64,000 nt of DNA from Scortum barcoo (GCA_023238725.1 CM041553.1:14195001-14259000); one strand, 5' to 3'. Counted from the stretch's first letter, positions 23,501 through 35,800 are shown. Translations and numbers: made by a program. The notes: generated from the sequence alone by a model not told the origin.

Positions 23501-26500
23501 AAGTAAGTGGTATTATTATTATTATTATTATTATCATTATTATTATTGTTCTTATTATTATTATTATTACTAGAAATAACCTTTCAATGTTATCATTCAA
23601 CCAGTGCCAGTCACATTTCATAGGCACACAAATGTACACAGGAAATCAGTCAATGCATTCACGAGAACTGCTGTAGTCTGATGAGTCATTAGATTACTTA
23701 AATCATATCATCAAGGTGACTGTTAAAAAGCTGTTTCCCGCTCTACATCTACTTATGAGGTGCCCGGAGAAGAGAAAAAGTCTGAAGATGGAAAAACTCC
23801 AACACTTGTATTATAAAGAACATATACACCAACATGTTTTGGCTTGTGGCCGTCATCATCCTGTTTGATGTCCTCCTCAGAGAAAAGCTAAAGCAGCTCA
23901 TTGAGAAGCGCATCGGAAAGGAAAACTTTGTGGAGAAACTTGGCTTCATCACCAAACATGAGCTGTACTCGCGGGCGGCTCAGAAGCCTCAGCCGGTCTT
24001 CCCGTCTCCGGAGCAGATGCTGTTCGACCACGAGTTCACCAAGCTGTTCAAAGAACTGGAGGGTCAGTCTGAGATGATTGTCTATGTCCAGAGATAATTA
24101 ATTCATCATCGGCAGTTGTAAAGTTTCATTACCTTTTTTAATGGTTGCTCCTGCTACTCTAAACAGGCGTGATCACTAAAGCAGTTCACAAATCCAGTGA
24201 GGAGGAGAAGAAGGAAGAGGAGGTGAAGAAGACATTAGAACAACATGACAACATTGTGACTCAGTATAAAGAGCTGATCAGAGAACAGGTAAACTGAGAA
24301 GAGCAGTGGCACCATTTCAAGTTTTTGTTCATATTTCATGATCTTTCTAATCGACATACTCTCCTGCTGACTGTTTTGATTTTGCTGTTGTGGTCCTCAG
24401 GATGCTCAGATCCAGGAGCTGAAAGAGCAGGTGAAGACCATGACCTCTCAGAACGAACAGATGCAGACTACAATCACCCAGCAGCTGTCCCAGATCCAGC
24501 AGCACAAAGACCAGTACAACATCCTCAAGCTAAAATTAGGTGGGTTCACCTCACTGGCGAACTGCTAAAAGGTGTTTCGTGTCGTCGAGAAAGAACAGGG
24601 ATAGAATTGATCAATCACAATTCTGTCTGGGTTTGTTTGTTGAAAAATGCAACAGTATGCACATTTTAATCCCTAAAGGCAAAGTTAGATGCCTTTTTAT
24701 TACATTTCTGTGTGATTTTTCTTTTTAACAACCTGGGTCTTGCTCTCATATTGGCCACCGTCCCAGTTGATGATAACGTTTTACTGCTGAGATATTGGGC
24801 GACAGTGATATGCAGCGACATCACAAGATACACTTTTACAACACTGTGCACACACCAGCCACGTGCATTATCTGCACGATTTTTAAGGAATAGGTCAACA
24901 TTGGAGGAAGTGCAGTTATTCACTTTCTTTCACAAACACAATGTGAAATTTCATATGATAATTTATTGTCAGACAAGCGGACAGTGTGGTCATTTCATGG
25001 AGTCTTTTGTGCTAAAATCAAAACCTCCTCACTAAGGTTCGAGATGCTGCACAGAAGTACTCGGTGTATTGGTGAATAAACTTTTGGTACTCAGGAAATA
25101 GCTGCATCATGTAGCTCCCCGAACCCCCCCCCCACACACACACACAAATAGTTGTGTACAATTTAAACAAATAAGATATAATAAGTTAATTAGTGAAATT
25201 TAAGTGAGTGGAAGTGTAATCAGTGCAACTTGAGTCTGAAAGGAGCACATCAGCTGGATGTTTAAAATAGACCGTTTGTCTTATCATTTTCCTCTGAATA
25301 AGTTTTGAACATAATGTGAAGAAAACTGACATGTTTGATTGCTCTTGGTTTTGCCGTTTCTGTGTAGAAATGCTGCAAGTAGCAGAGTCCACGACACCTT
25401 ATCTAAAGAATTTAGTTTCTAGATAGTGAGTCGGATGCTATCAATTACTTGATGTAAGTGCAGTCCAGGCTGACCTGTCTTTAAAAAGACTCTTAAAACG
25501 TCTCAGTAAATCAAGTTAAACTGTTTACTGTGTTTGAACCACACTGATGACCATCCAGTATGTCTGAGATTCTTCTAACTCAAAGTCATCTTAAAATAAA
25601 TCCAGTGTTGTTTGGCCATTATTTTTTACAGTAACTTGGTGGGTTTTATATATCAACTTCTGTGTTACATTTCCCATTGAATCTGACATTTGAATCGAGT
25701 GTGTGTTTGTAACTTCAGGTAAGGAGAACCAGAGTCAGTCTAACAGCCAGGGAGACGGCTCGCAGGTGAACGGGCTGCAGACGGAGGAGCTCACACAGCT
25801 CAGAGAGGAGGTGGAGGAGCTCCGCAAGCAGCATGCGCTCCTTCAGACACAACTCGATGACAAAGACGCACTCATCAGCACCCTGGTTAGTAAACATTTA
25901 CGCAAAGTATTTGTCTCTGTGCATGTTTGTTTGTGTAAGCTTCAAGTGGAGGCGAATGAGCTGTGGAGGCAAAACACACTCCTCCAGACGGAGCTCAGTG
26001 ACACCCTGGTGAGCGTTTTCCCAAACAGCAACTGTGGTCGTTTTCCCAAACAGCAACTGTGGTCGCTCAACCACCAGAACACGATTGATCCCTGAAAAAC
26101 ATTTGACATCATTAAACGAATGGTGTTGGATGTTTGACTCATACATAACATATAAACAGCAGATAGACCTAGAATAATGGCTGACATACACTGAACCTCA
26201 AACCACACCTTCACTACTGTGGTAACAGCTAGAAAACAATACTGTTTCCAGGTAAACCAAAATTATTTCCAACAACAAACAAATTCTTACAACAGAACTG
26301 TATTTTGACAACAGCACTTTTGAGAAACACTGAGAAGTAGAAGTTATTGTCTTTTTAAGACAGAGAGCTGAATCAGTAGGTTGATTAATTGATTAGTCAA
26401 ACGATGAAAAATGACTAGGCAGCTGGTTTGATAAAACTCCAAACATTCCCTAGTTTTGTCTTGATTTGTTTTTTTTTTTTTGGTTTTTATCACTGTTAAC

Positions 26501-28237
26501 TAAATATATTTGTGCTTGGGACATTTAAAGACGTCACCTTCAGCTCTGGGAACCTGTAGTGGACATTTTTCAGAACTCTTTCTGAACGTTTGATCAAGAA
26601 AAAATAATCAGCCGATTTAATAAATAATGAAAATAGCTGTTTGTTGCAGCCCTATTCTGAACATAATCTTACAATTAGAACTGAAACTTTTACTTTTATC
26701 CTGCCGCAGAAAATGACATTAGAGTGTGTCAGTAATGTTTTTCTCTGCGTGAAACTGTAGAGGTCAGAGGTGTCGCAGACAGCTGACAGTTCAGCAGGCG
26801 GATCAGACAACACAGAGCTGCTCAAGGTGGGATTCATCACTACACACTGCACAAGAGCATGAAACTGACCTTTGTTTTCTAATCAAAATTACTGTCTGCA
26901 GAAACGATAAGGATACTTTCATTAGTCATAGTTTTCTTATTTTTTAAATAATAAATATATACAGTACATTGCACACATTTTTGCAAATGTTGGTTTACTT
27001 TGCTGCAGGAGCTGGAGGCTCTGAGGAGTCAGGTCCAGGCCCAGTCGGCAGAAATCAACCAGATGAAGACAGAGAGGCAGGAGCTGCTGAGAAGAGCTGA
27101 AGCCGCTGGGGTAAATATGATGCAAGTGTGACATACTGTGCCAAATATATCATTATTGTTAACTGATACTAAATGAATCAACTTTCCACTGGTTTCTCTC
27201 AGTCCTCCGATGCAGTCCCCGTCAGTGAGGGTTCGGTGGACGCTGTCAAGATGGCAGAACTAGAGAGCAGACTGGCAGCACAGACGACTGAAACAGACAG
27301 ACTCAAGGTGTGCACCATAACCGTTCAACAAAATGTTTTTTTTCCCCCTGTTATTTGTATTTATGGATGAATAACTTTGACAACCTCTAACCCCCCCCAT
27401 TCCCTCCCTCTTCTTTGGTTCAGGAGGAGGCGAAGAGCTCGTCAGAGAGCCGGGTGGAGCTGGAGCAGCAGCTAGCCTCGGCCACCAGCACAGTGGCCAT
27501 CCTGCAGACGGAGAAGGTGAAGCTGCAAACGGAGGTGCAGGAGTCCAAGAAGGAGCAGGACGATCTGCTGATGCTGCTGGCAGACCAGGACCAGAAGATC
27601 CACAGCCTCAAACAGAGACTCAAAGACCTGGGAGAGACGGTAGACAGAAATATTTATTTATTTGTTCTAGATTCAACAGGAGTCGTAACCCTGGTCGTCT
27701 TGTTGATAAGGGCTGAAAGATTTTACACATGATGATTATGCTCTGTCTGTAGTTAAGATTTGGAGCTGGACTGAGTTGTTCCAGTCTGATGAAATGAAAA
27801 CAAAACCTGTGACAGACACAGGTACAGAAACTAAATAACTAAGCTACAAAAAGGGAAACAAAATGAATTAAAACAATAAATCATACAATGCCAACAGAAA
27901 GACTTTAAAAGCCAGATGAAAATGAAACCAATAGCATGTTTCAGAGTGCAGCTCTTCCTACTTGACGTCTAGTGATGTCATCCTCTGTAACTACTCATTC
28001 ATTACCTCCTCCTCTCTTACTACTAAGACAGAAACACCTGTTTTTTTACCAGTAGAGATGTTGTGAGAAGTAGAGCAACAGCTTCAAAGGCATTTCATCG
28101 TGTCCCGACCACTCAGTCGTGTTTTGTGTGTTTGCTTTAGTTAGACTGTGACACTTTCCCTACAGGTGGACGATGAAGACGACCTCGACGCCAGGGACCA
28201 AACGGACGACGAGGAGGAGGACGAAGACGAGGACTAG
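11557..28237 (+). CDS. uso1: General vesicular transport factor p115 (USO1), complete
   Basis: Up to 28 coding exons: 11557-11622, 13220-13306, 14560-14624, 14736-14812, 15051-15062, 15368-15421, 16709-16809, 16902-17004, 17190-17245, 17756-17876, 17982-18160, 18263-18403, 18526-18614, 18700-18854, 19533-19738, 19904-19924, 22974-23084, 23384-23502, 23881-24062, 24167-24288, 24401-24539, 25719-25885, 25940-26008, 26761-26826, 27009-27110, 27203-27307, 27424-27639 and 28166-28237 (stop TAG 28235-28237). They sum to 3003 nt (1000 aa with every exon used; mammalian p115 is about 960). All phases match. Start MNFFRGVMGG is the family start. Residues about 1-650 are the armadillo-like globular head (for example DRVASSTLLEDRRDAVRALK, VSRLMDLLADSREVIRND). 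About 690-975 is the coiled coil, and the end is a Glu/Asp-only tail (about 20 residues) known to bind GM130/giantin. p115 tethers ER-Golgi vesicles and works with Rab1 and SNAREs. Exons 5, 6, 16 and 23 look optional (see their own entries). Confidence 0.96.
11862..11891 (+). repeat. (TGTC)n microsatellite
   Basis: A tetranucleotide run of about seven CTGT units in uso1 intron 1. Confidence 0.9.
12312..12635 (+). repeat. Dispersed repeat family B, copy 1 (GTCGATTAG ... GACGTCACCTTGGG ... GTTAGTTGCAG)
   Basis: The copy starts AAAGCTGCAAGGATTAGTCG and ends GTTAGTTGCAGTG, giving short inverted GCTGCAA / TTGCAG-like ends. The internal block GAGGACGTCACCTTGGGCTT is shared with the copies near 26529 and 37277 and, more diverged, near 34495. 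The ends and subterminal ATTAGTCGATTAG resemble a widespread teleost hAT-like MITE or SINE. It lies in uso1 intron 1. Confidence 0.6.
15051..15062 (+). CDS. uso1: uso1 12-nt micro-exon (ESE)
   Basis: The acceptor CCCTACAG is followed by ATGAATCAGAAG and donor GTAAAA. With phase 1 on both sides it adds four codons reading DESE. It sits in the acidic loop after the second arm of the head (NDEEEEQ), where vertebrate p115 has a run of Glu. Because length and phase are neutral it can be skipped without a frameshift. Confidence 0.6.
15368..15421 (+). CDS. uso1: uso1 54-nt cassette exon
   Basis: The acceptor GATCTCGCAG and donor CCTG|GTCAGT enclose 18 codons, phase 1 on both sides, reading about DAETPLPVSGKHKTVSMP. 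Its Pro/Ser/Lys content differs from the structured head. It would lengthen the acidic surface loop before DENAQKQADDLGAQF. I do not remember an equivalent in the main mammalian isoform, so it is either an alternative fish exon or a false splice pair. Neutral length and phase favour the former. Confidence 0.45.
19904..19924 (+). CDS. uso1: uso1 21-nt micro-exon GDKIVRR
   Basis: The acceptor GGTTTTGCAG is followed by seven codons GDKIVRR and donor GTGAGT, phase 0 on both sides. It lies between the exon ending NILSQ and the exon starting GSKVQTRVGLL, 3.0 kb downstream. The seven residues resemble the first seven of the next exon (GSKVQTR), which suggests an ancient small duplication. Good splice sites and neutral phase support a real optional exon. 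Confidence 0.6.
23512..23569 (+). repeat. (TTA/ATT)n microsatellite just after a uso1 donor
   Basis: An imperfect ATT repeat begins about 10 bases after the donor at 23503 of the exon ending NYTK. Length variation here could alter splicing context, but this is speculation. Confidence 0.85.
25940..26008 (+). CDS. uso1: Duplicated coiled-coil exon end in uso1 (optional)
   Basis: This segment reads LQVEANELWRQNTLLQTEL then SDTL, and ends in donor GTGAGC. It resembles the end of the preceding exon (EVEELRKQHALLQTQL ... STL, donor GTTAGT at 25886). The 54 bases between them (25886-25939) contain no stop and keep frame. They could be a very short intron (acceptor TGTGTAAG), coding sequence read through, or the whole segment may be skipped. 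All three choices keep the reading frame into the exon at 26761. Confidence 0.45.
26014..26063 (+). repeat. 25-bp perfect tandem duplication
   Basis: The unit starting CGTTTTCCCAAACAGCAACT and ending GTGGT occurs twice in direct succession (26014 and 26039), immediately after the duplicated uso1 exon end. Confidence 0.95.
26370..26655 (+). repeat. Dispersed repeat family B, copy 2
   Basis: The copy runs from AATCAGTAGGTTGATTAATT to GTTTGTTGCAGCCCT. It contains AAAGACGTCACCTTCAGCTC then TGGGAA, the block shared with copies 1 and 4. It lies in a uso1 intron. Confidence 0.6.
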
Positions 28238-29166
28238 ACACTAAAACACTGACGGAAGAAATGAAAGGGAGAGACAGGAGCTTCGTCTGCCAGCAGTCGA
28301 GAAAAGACTTTGCGGACACACTTGAGAAACTGAAGCATAGGACTAATATATTGACACGGTTTCTCTTCCCAGCTGCCATGCTATCTTCATTGTTCTTTAC
28401 CCTCCTTTGTCACATCACATGAACATGTCAGTTATATGGATGTTTTTTTTTTCTCTGTTCAAGATGTGGTTCTTCAGTTTCAGCTAAAAGATTTGAACAT
28501 GTCAGTGCATTCATCTCTACGCCACATCCACCATTTACGATAGATTTTACCAGTCTTGTGTTTATCGTAACGTATCGTCACATTGCGCTATAAGTTCATT
28601 TTGTGACGCGAGGCATCTGAGATATTTAGAGACGAGAATTTAAACTGTAGCTACTATAAACAGATTTGATATTAATCTTATTTTATTACAAACACGCAGG
28701 TAAACCGGCTTTTTTCCCATCCTGCTCTGCTGCTCTTGCCGGACATACGATCAGCCTGCAAACATGTCACAGTGCAGCGCCCTGAAATTCTCATCACGCC
28801 ACCCCCCAAACCCCCCCAACGCCACCCACCCACCAATCAGTTCGAGCTCAGCGTGTTACAGTATTCCAGTTGTTCCATTTCACCTCACACACACACCTAA
28901 TCCGCTCTACGATATGCTGCAAAACACTGACAGAAAAGATGTAAAGACAAAAAAGATATTTTTGCAACTTTTTGTCCAGTTCTGGCATCCAGCTTCTGTA
29001 TGATATTGTGTAACTTATCAATTTATGAGCCACATTGAAATGAATAAAGAATCTATCAGTCTTGATGCCTGGATGGAGGAATAATTGTAGATAAATTAAA
29101 TTTTACTAAATCCACAATGAGACTTTTTGTGTTTGTCTTTTCAGAAATTGTTTATGGCTGAATAAA
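28238..29166 (+). other. uso1: uso1 3' UTR with two poly(A) signals
   Basis: Non-coding sequence follows the stop. AATAAA occurs at 29043-29048 and again at 29161-29166, so the 3' UTR is about 0.8-0.95 kb. No other gene is visible in it. Confidence 0.7.
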
Positions 29167-32100
29167 CAGAAGAGCAGAATGACTTCAGTCCACACGTACT
29201 GCATGCATCACGTCAACACAGATACGACATGTTTCAGTCTCTATTATTCTAGTCTCTATTTTTATTTTCTACAATGTGTTTGCTCACAAAGATGTCTGAC
29301 ATTTATGGGACTTGACAATATCAGAAAGATTCTTTTTTTGAGAGCTTTGCTGATTATGAAATGTTTTTCTCCCTTTTCCTCACATAACAAAATGAGCCTA
29401 ACTTCACAAATGCATCTGTCGAACATGTTCACACAAACAGACGTACGTGAATGTTTCTGGAAAGAGGAAGTATCTGACCAAAGTATGAGCAAAGCATAAA
29501 AGTCTGATGGTTCAGCGCCACCTGCCAGACCTTACTAGTTTAATTTGTATTCCTTTTTGTTAGATAGAAACAAACTAGAGATGACAGAAAACAAGGAAAA
29601 GAGATGGTGAGTGACAGAGAGAGAGAGAGAATGGTGCCCAGGCAGATCTGGGGATGGTGTGGTTGGTGGTCGTCACAGTGGTTCAGTATTTGATGCTCGC
29701 TGCTTCAGAAGCAGTTTGGTCACTTCCCATTATAGGTCGACGGAGAGACACAGCCAACATTTAAAGTTTCTCTGCTTTTCTGGACACCTGGACAATAAAG
29801 ATATCAACTCTGTAATTACCAATTTTCACCCAAAGACGAACAGAAATAAGAGTCAACAAAAATACAAAGAAGCTGTAGAAGCTTCAGAAGGCTGGGAGGG
29901 GGGACAGGGAGACAGATTACACAGCTCACGTTTGTTTTGCAATAAACAACACCTAAAAGTGCAGGAAGCCATCTGAAAATTTGTCATGTAGAAAAACCTT
30001 TTGTTCACGTTTCCACATAGCCCTGCCTGGAAAACTAAGTGCACACTGCACTCCTCCAGCAGCAGTCTGAGCTCTGATAAGGAACAGATGCACACTGAGC
30101 TGCACCTCAGTCACTCACCTGGTTTATATCTGAGGCAGGAATTTGAAAAGCAAAGAGTTTTTTATCAAAGCAGTAACGCGGAGACACCCGTTGCACACTG
30201 CTCAGGAAATTTACTGTGCATCTTCCTCTGCATACATACATCTTGTGCTGTACTTGACAAACTCGTAGCACAGGAGGACAGACGGAGTTGAGCTTACACC
30301 TCAGTTTGTTTTTCCCCTCCAGGTATTTTTTTCAAAAGTTTTTTGTTTTATGATAATTAGTCATCCTCCATATTATTATGTACTTATGAGGATGTGAGGT
30401 CACTAAGTGGTGTCAAGAAACCTTACTATTATAGCAGTGAAAAAAAGTGTTTCTTGATTGATCTAAAAAACACCACCTAAAAATATGAATGAGTTTGTTC
30501 TTAGAATTAGCCAAGCTGCAAGAAATTCCAGTGTCCATTTTCACCAAAAGATGAGCTGAAATTCAGTGCAACACACCGGTTTTTACAAACGTGAAATATC
30601 TTTAATTGACACATATCAACTGGATCAATGCTGTCTCATTCACAGATGACTGTCTTTTTTTCTGATTGTGATGCTCGTGTAATAAGGACGTGTACAGCAG
30701 CTATGATGTAATCCTCTTGTGATGGTGGTGTTTCGACACTGGGGGGCAACAAAAGCCCTCAAATGAAGACCTGCACCAACCATCACTCTCAAAATAACAT
30801 ATTTAATGTTCTTTGAAATATTTCATGAGAAATAAATATTATAATAGAAAGAGACCAAAAAACTAATTCGATTTTTTTTTTTTTACATTTCTGTTACTGT
30901 TCCAGTTGTCATTATTAGAGCAAAAGACTGTTTTTATCATTTACTTTTTACATTCTTTCTGTTCTTTTATCTAAACGTTATCCCTCTTCATGTATCATGT
31001 GCAGAGTGAATGCTGGGTAAGTTTTAGGTTTCCACCATCAGTGAAAGCTGTCAGGTAACAGTAAAAAAAACCCAAACAAACAAGCAAACCCCCCCCAGAA
31101 AAACAACCAAATATAAGAAAATACAGCTGAATGCACCTGCACACACACATTAAACATTAAGAGGAGATAAAACCATATAAACAAATCCTATACAATACAT
31201 GCAAAATACTGTGATGTATATCTTGCCGTGAGTGCACAACACAGCTTCAGATACATTTCACATTTCACCAGCTACACATGCTTCAGGGCCCTGAGGCGAA
31301 ACTGATCCCTGAGCCTCCTCTCCCCTCTGTACAGCTCTGTATGTGTGTATTGTCCCCTTAAAGCCTTCAACTACTCATGAAAAAGGGTTTGCTGTGTGTC
31401 ATTTAGAATAAAAAAAAACTATTTTCTTTTGGGATTATGAACCATGCAGGCACACATGTCATCTGAAATGATGAAGATGCCTCAGATTTTGTCGGACACT
31501 AATACAGATCCTCCCAAACATCTCACAAGAAAAGACAAAGTTTCTTTCAAATATAAAATATATTCTTAACCTCTAATCTTTCTTCTTTGGTTGTAAAATG
31601 ACAGGAATTTTCAGACCAGCATATTTAATAAAGAATATCATCTATAATCTTTTTTTATTATATAAAATGTTTTTAATATCATAAAACAGTATTTCTTTAA
31701 TGGTGTGTTTTCTTCTTCCTGTACACAGATTTCACTTGTTATTTATATTTAAAGTGTTTGTTTTTTTAAGCACATTTCAATGCAATTGCCAACCAATGCC
31801 ATTATAACAAAGATTATAACAAAGAAAATGCAGGAACAAACTACTCAACAGGAACACAGATACGCACGTTTAACAATGAACTATATTGTACTTAAGAGAT
31901 ATGCATTGTATTGGTTTGTTTTTATTATCATATAAAAAACATCATGTACATAAGTGAAAGTTACATAGTTACATGTTTAAATAGTATTACAAGTATTAAA
32001 AGTATTTAAACACATAAATACTTCCCACTAAGATTGTGACATGATGCAAATTACCATAAAAGTGAAGAGAAGTCAGTGCACCTTTGGACCTTTGTGAGTA

Positions 32101-32520
32101 TTTTGTTAGCTTTCACCAACATACTGTGTCTGCTCTGTGGCCTGGAAGATATCATACTGCAGCTTACATTAGAAATAAAAATACACAGATTAAAGTTTTC
32201 TCACCTGAGGCTCCTGCATATCCCTGATTCTTTTTTAAATGCTGTTTTTCAAAAATCTCACTGACAAATGAATCTTTTTCATTCACTGGAGATGAGCTGA
32301 GACGGTTACAGATACACAATGTCCACATGCAGGGCTGAAACAAAGCATTTGTGGGAAGATGCATGCACAAAACTGCACACAGACGTGAGTTTATGGGAGA
32401 AATGTTATTCGGCCTCACTTCTTCTGCAGGAGAGAGAAAGCAAATGAGTTTAGCTTTACTTCATGATGGGAGATCAGACTCCAGCTGCACCTACTGGTAT
32501 TTTTTATCACACTTCAATGA
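29167..32520. other. Intergenic region between uso1 and coro2a, no gene seen
   Basis: Open frames here (for example 29179-29499, 29611-29976 and 32351-32671) are short, lack conserved protein character and lack convincing splice partners. The stretch 30580-32060 is especially AT-rich. I see no tRNA or other structured RNA. Confidence 0.5.
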
Positions 32521-32529
32521 CACACTGTG

Positions 32530-32892
32530 CTTGAAATCAACCTGGATTGCCCCTCCCTCCTCTTCCTCCGTCCCTCCCTCCCTCGTCGCATCCTGTGCTC
32601 GCATCCCTCCTCATCCTCCGCCCTCCTCCTGCTGCTGCTCCCCTTTTTTTCATGGTGGCTGCGCGGTGTGATCAGGAGGGACCTGCTCCTCTCTCTGAGC
32701 TGTATCTTGTGGTTTTTATTGTTTTTTGTTTTGTTTTTTTTAGATGGGGGACTCTCAAGGTCAAGCCGGGCGTGATGACTTTTAAAATGAGCACCGTGTT
32801 ATAACTCGTCTCCTCCACCCACAGCTGACTGCTCCTCTTCAGGGAAATCCTCCTCCTCCTCCTCCACCACCTGCCGCCGCATCTCGCCCCAT
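32530..32892 (+). promoter_or_regulatory. coro2a: Probable coro2a 5' UTR / upstream promoter region
   Basis: A locally GC-richer stretch with CCTCCTCC-type runs precedes the MTVSK first coding exon. No TATA box is evident at a fixed distance. Exact start site unknown. Confidence 0.35.
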
Positions 32893-35800
32893 ATGACCGT
32901 CTCAAAGGTGAGTCCTGGGCTGTGAAACTCCTGCAGCCTGTCGGTCATGTGTGCAGACAGGTCTCCGGGATGTTGTGGTAGTTTTCATGTTTGTTTGTTT
33001 GTTTGTTTTTTCTCTCCATGTCAGCAGCGCGGCTCCGAGCTGCAGCAGCTCTGCCATGCGGCTCCACGGTGTGTGTGTGTGTGTGTGTGTGTGTGAGGGG
33101 GATTTCAGCTTTCGTTTTTGTGTCTTTTTAAAATCAATGATCATCAGTGAACTTCTTTAATTGCGCAGATGAGCAGCGTGCTGTGATGTGATGCACAGCT
33201 GTTCCTGCTCTCCCAATGAGCCTCTCAGACTTCAACTTCAGACAAACTCAACGTGGAAATCTGTCGTTTTTAGCCAGAAACTGTCTGAAAACCGGCGAAA
33301 AGTGCCCGTGATTGTTTCCCAGGGTGTGATCTTCAGAGGGATGATTGTTTTTAATGTGAACATCAGTCTAAAATCCCCAAATGCAGTCAAGTTGTTTTAA
33401 TATAAGACTAAAAAAGTACCAAAACATCACATGTGAGAAGCAGCAAATGGTACCTGTGTTTGAAAAAAATACTATGAATTGCTAAATTAATAATCTGCTG
33501 CTTGACAAACCTGTGTCAGCTACTTTATTCAGCTCTAAAGAAAACAGTTATATAATTTGTTTGGAGGATGCCCGAAGCCCCCACACATCTGACTTTAGAA
33601 AACACTGAATCACATTATTTTCAGCAGTAGTTCTCAAAGGTCTATAAAAATGTAAAGTAGATTGACAAACTAGTTTATTATTCGGTGGAAACTCTTCATG
33701 TGTGCCACTGGAGATGAGCAATACTGACTTATTGTTTAGGATGAAAACATCTGACTGCAGCTTTTCAAATGTGTAGTTTCACTTTACTTTGAATCTCTTT
33801 ACGCCCCATGGCTGCAACCAACAGTTGTTTAGATTTTTTGATTCATTTTTCCCCATTATTTATATAAATTATTATTGATTTATATATATATAATATTGTG
33901 CAAAAACTTATTTATTTCCAGAGCCCAACAAAATCTTCAGATTTCATGTTGTATCCACCAACAGTCCAAGAAATAAAACAAACAAAAAAACACAATTTTC
34001 TATAATACATGTAAAAGAAAAGCTTGTTTGAGGTGGGACCAGCAAATGTATGGTATTTTGACATTATTTTCACAATACCATAATAAAAATGTAATGTTGT
34101 ATTCGATCAGTTGCTGATTGATTTTCTGTTGTTTGACAGATTTGAGTAAAAGTTGCTCCAAATAAAACAATGTATTATTTATTATTATTTATTTTGTCTG
34201 AAGGGTCCCTGAAGATGTTCACATCTCTCTTTAGAAACCACTGATTCTAATTATTATGGGGCTAGATCATGAAATTGATGAAACATCTGTGATTCACTGG
34301 AAATGACCGCAGCTACTTCTGATTCATATGAAATGCTGAAGTTTATTAATTAGCTGATATAAAAAAAAACATGAATACTCATAATTGATCAATTCTTTAG
34401 GCTGAAATTTTAGGAGTTTCTCTGCAGTACATCTTTGCATACTTCATATCTTTGAGTTTTGACATATTGGTTGGACAAAACAAACAAACTGAGGTCGTCA
34501 CATTGAGTTCTGGAAACTTTGATGGTCATTTGTCACAAAGTAAACAAAGGAAATAATGAAAATAATTGGTTACAGCCCCCACCAGCAATAGTGTCTCCAT
34601 CCACAATATACTGTATCATGCCCATCTTAATGTCTGAAGTTAGAAGTGAAATCTTTTATTTTGGCTCTGTGGGTGGCTGTACACCCTGACCGCCAGCCAG
34701 TTCACCAGATGGTTCGGATCTATTGTTTTTGCCCACTTTTGTCTGGGTGGACGTAAACAAACTTAAGACAAAGAAAAAGCAGTTTGAGAGCTCTGTGTTT
34801 AATGACCCGAGTCTAATGGTCACCACATGTGAAACAGTGGGATAAATTGAGGACTTTGTGCCAGTTGGCTCTTCTTGGTTTGGCACATCAGGGCATGTAG
34901 TTTGTTTGGAGTGCAGTTTAATGTTGGTCTGGCCAATAATTCAATATTAGGCTACTGTTTATAGACTCTTTTTTTTCTTATTTTTCATATTATCATCCCA
35001 GTTATCGTTTTTATCGTCCCAGTTATACTTTCCAACTTTAGCTTTTAGCATGATCTCAAAATGAGCTTCCAGGCTGCAGAGTGACCCCAGCGAAAATAGG
35101 AATAATATGAATTATCTTTCATTAACTACACAACAGCCTGTGTAAAAACATACCGTTTTGTCAGTATGTACCAAAATGTGCTTAACAATTTGATAAATTT
35201 ACTAATTTGGTTTATTTCTGAGAGTTACCACTCTCATGTGCAGAAATGAAGCCAGGAGGCAGCTAGCTTGGCGTAGCATAATGACTGGAAACAAGTGGAA
35301 AAGCTAGCGTAGTTTTCTCCAGAGTTCACAAACGTCTCTGTCAACATCTCTAAAGCTCACTAATTTACATGCTTTGTTTAATCCGTACACAAACAGAAAT
35401 GTAAAAAGGCTAATGCTATGTTTCTACCTTCTTCCTTGGCCTTGTCATCAAGAAATAATTGCAGAATGTATATCCTCCTAAAACTGATTAAAATTGAAAC
35501 TGAAATTGATTTTGCATTTCTGTTTGAGCACAAATTAAATAAATTAGAATATAATGTGTTATTTGATTTGTTTTAGAGGTGTGTTCACTCTGTTAGCCAG
35601 GCTAGCTGTTTCCCTCTGCGGCCAGTCTTTATGCTAGGCTAAGCTAATAATGGTATTGTCGAGCTATTCCTCTAATATCTGGCAAGATTTTCTGAATTTG
35701 TATGTTTCCCAAACAGTTGATGTATTCTTTTAAAGAGTCAAATGTCACATCTATGCTTTGAATTAAATGTGTGCTATGTGAAGAAAAATACTTTACTTAT

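Noticed and set aside
24765..24845. C/D snoRNA-like motifs (TTGATGATA followed by CTGA) in a uso1 intron
   Set aside because: The spacing is far too short for a C/D snoRNA and no terminal stem is visible. The region looks like repeat-derived sequence.
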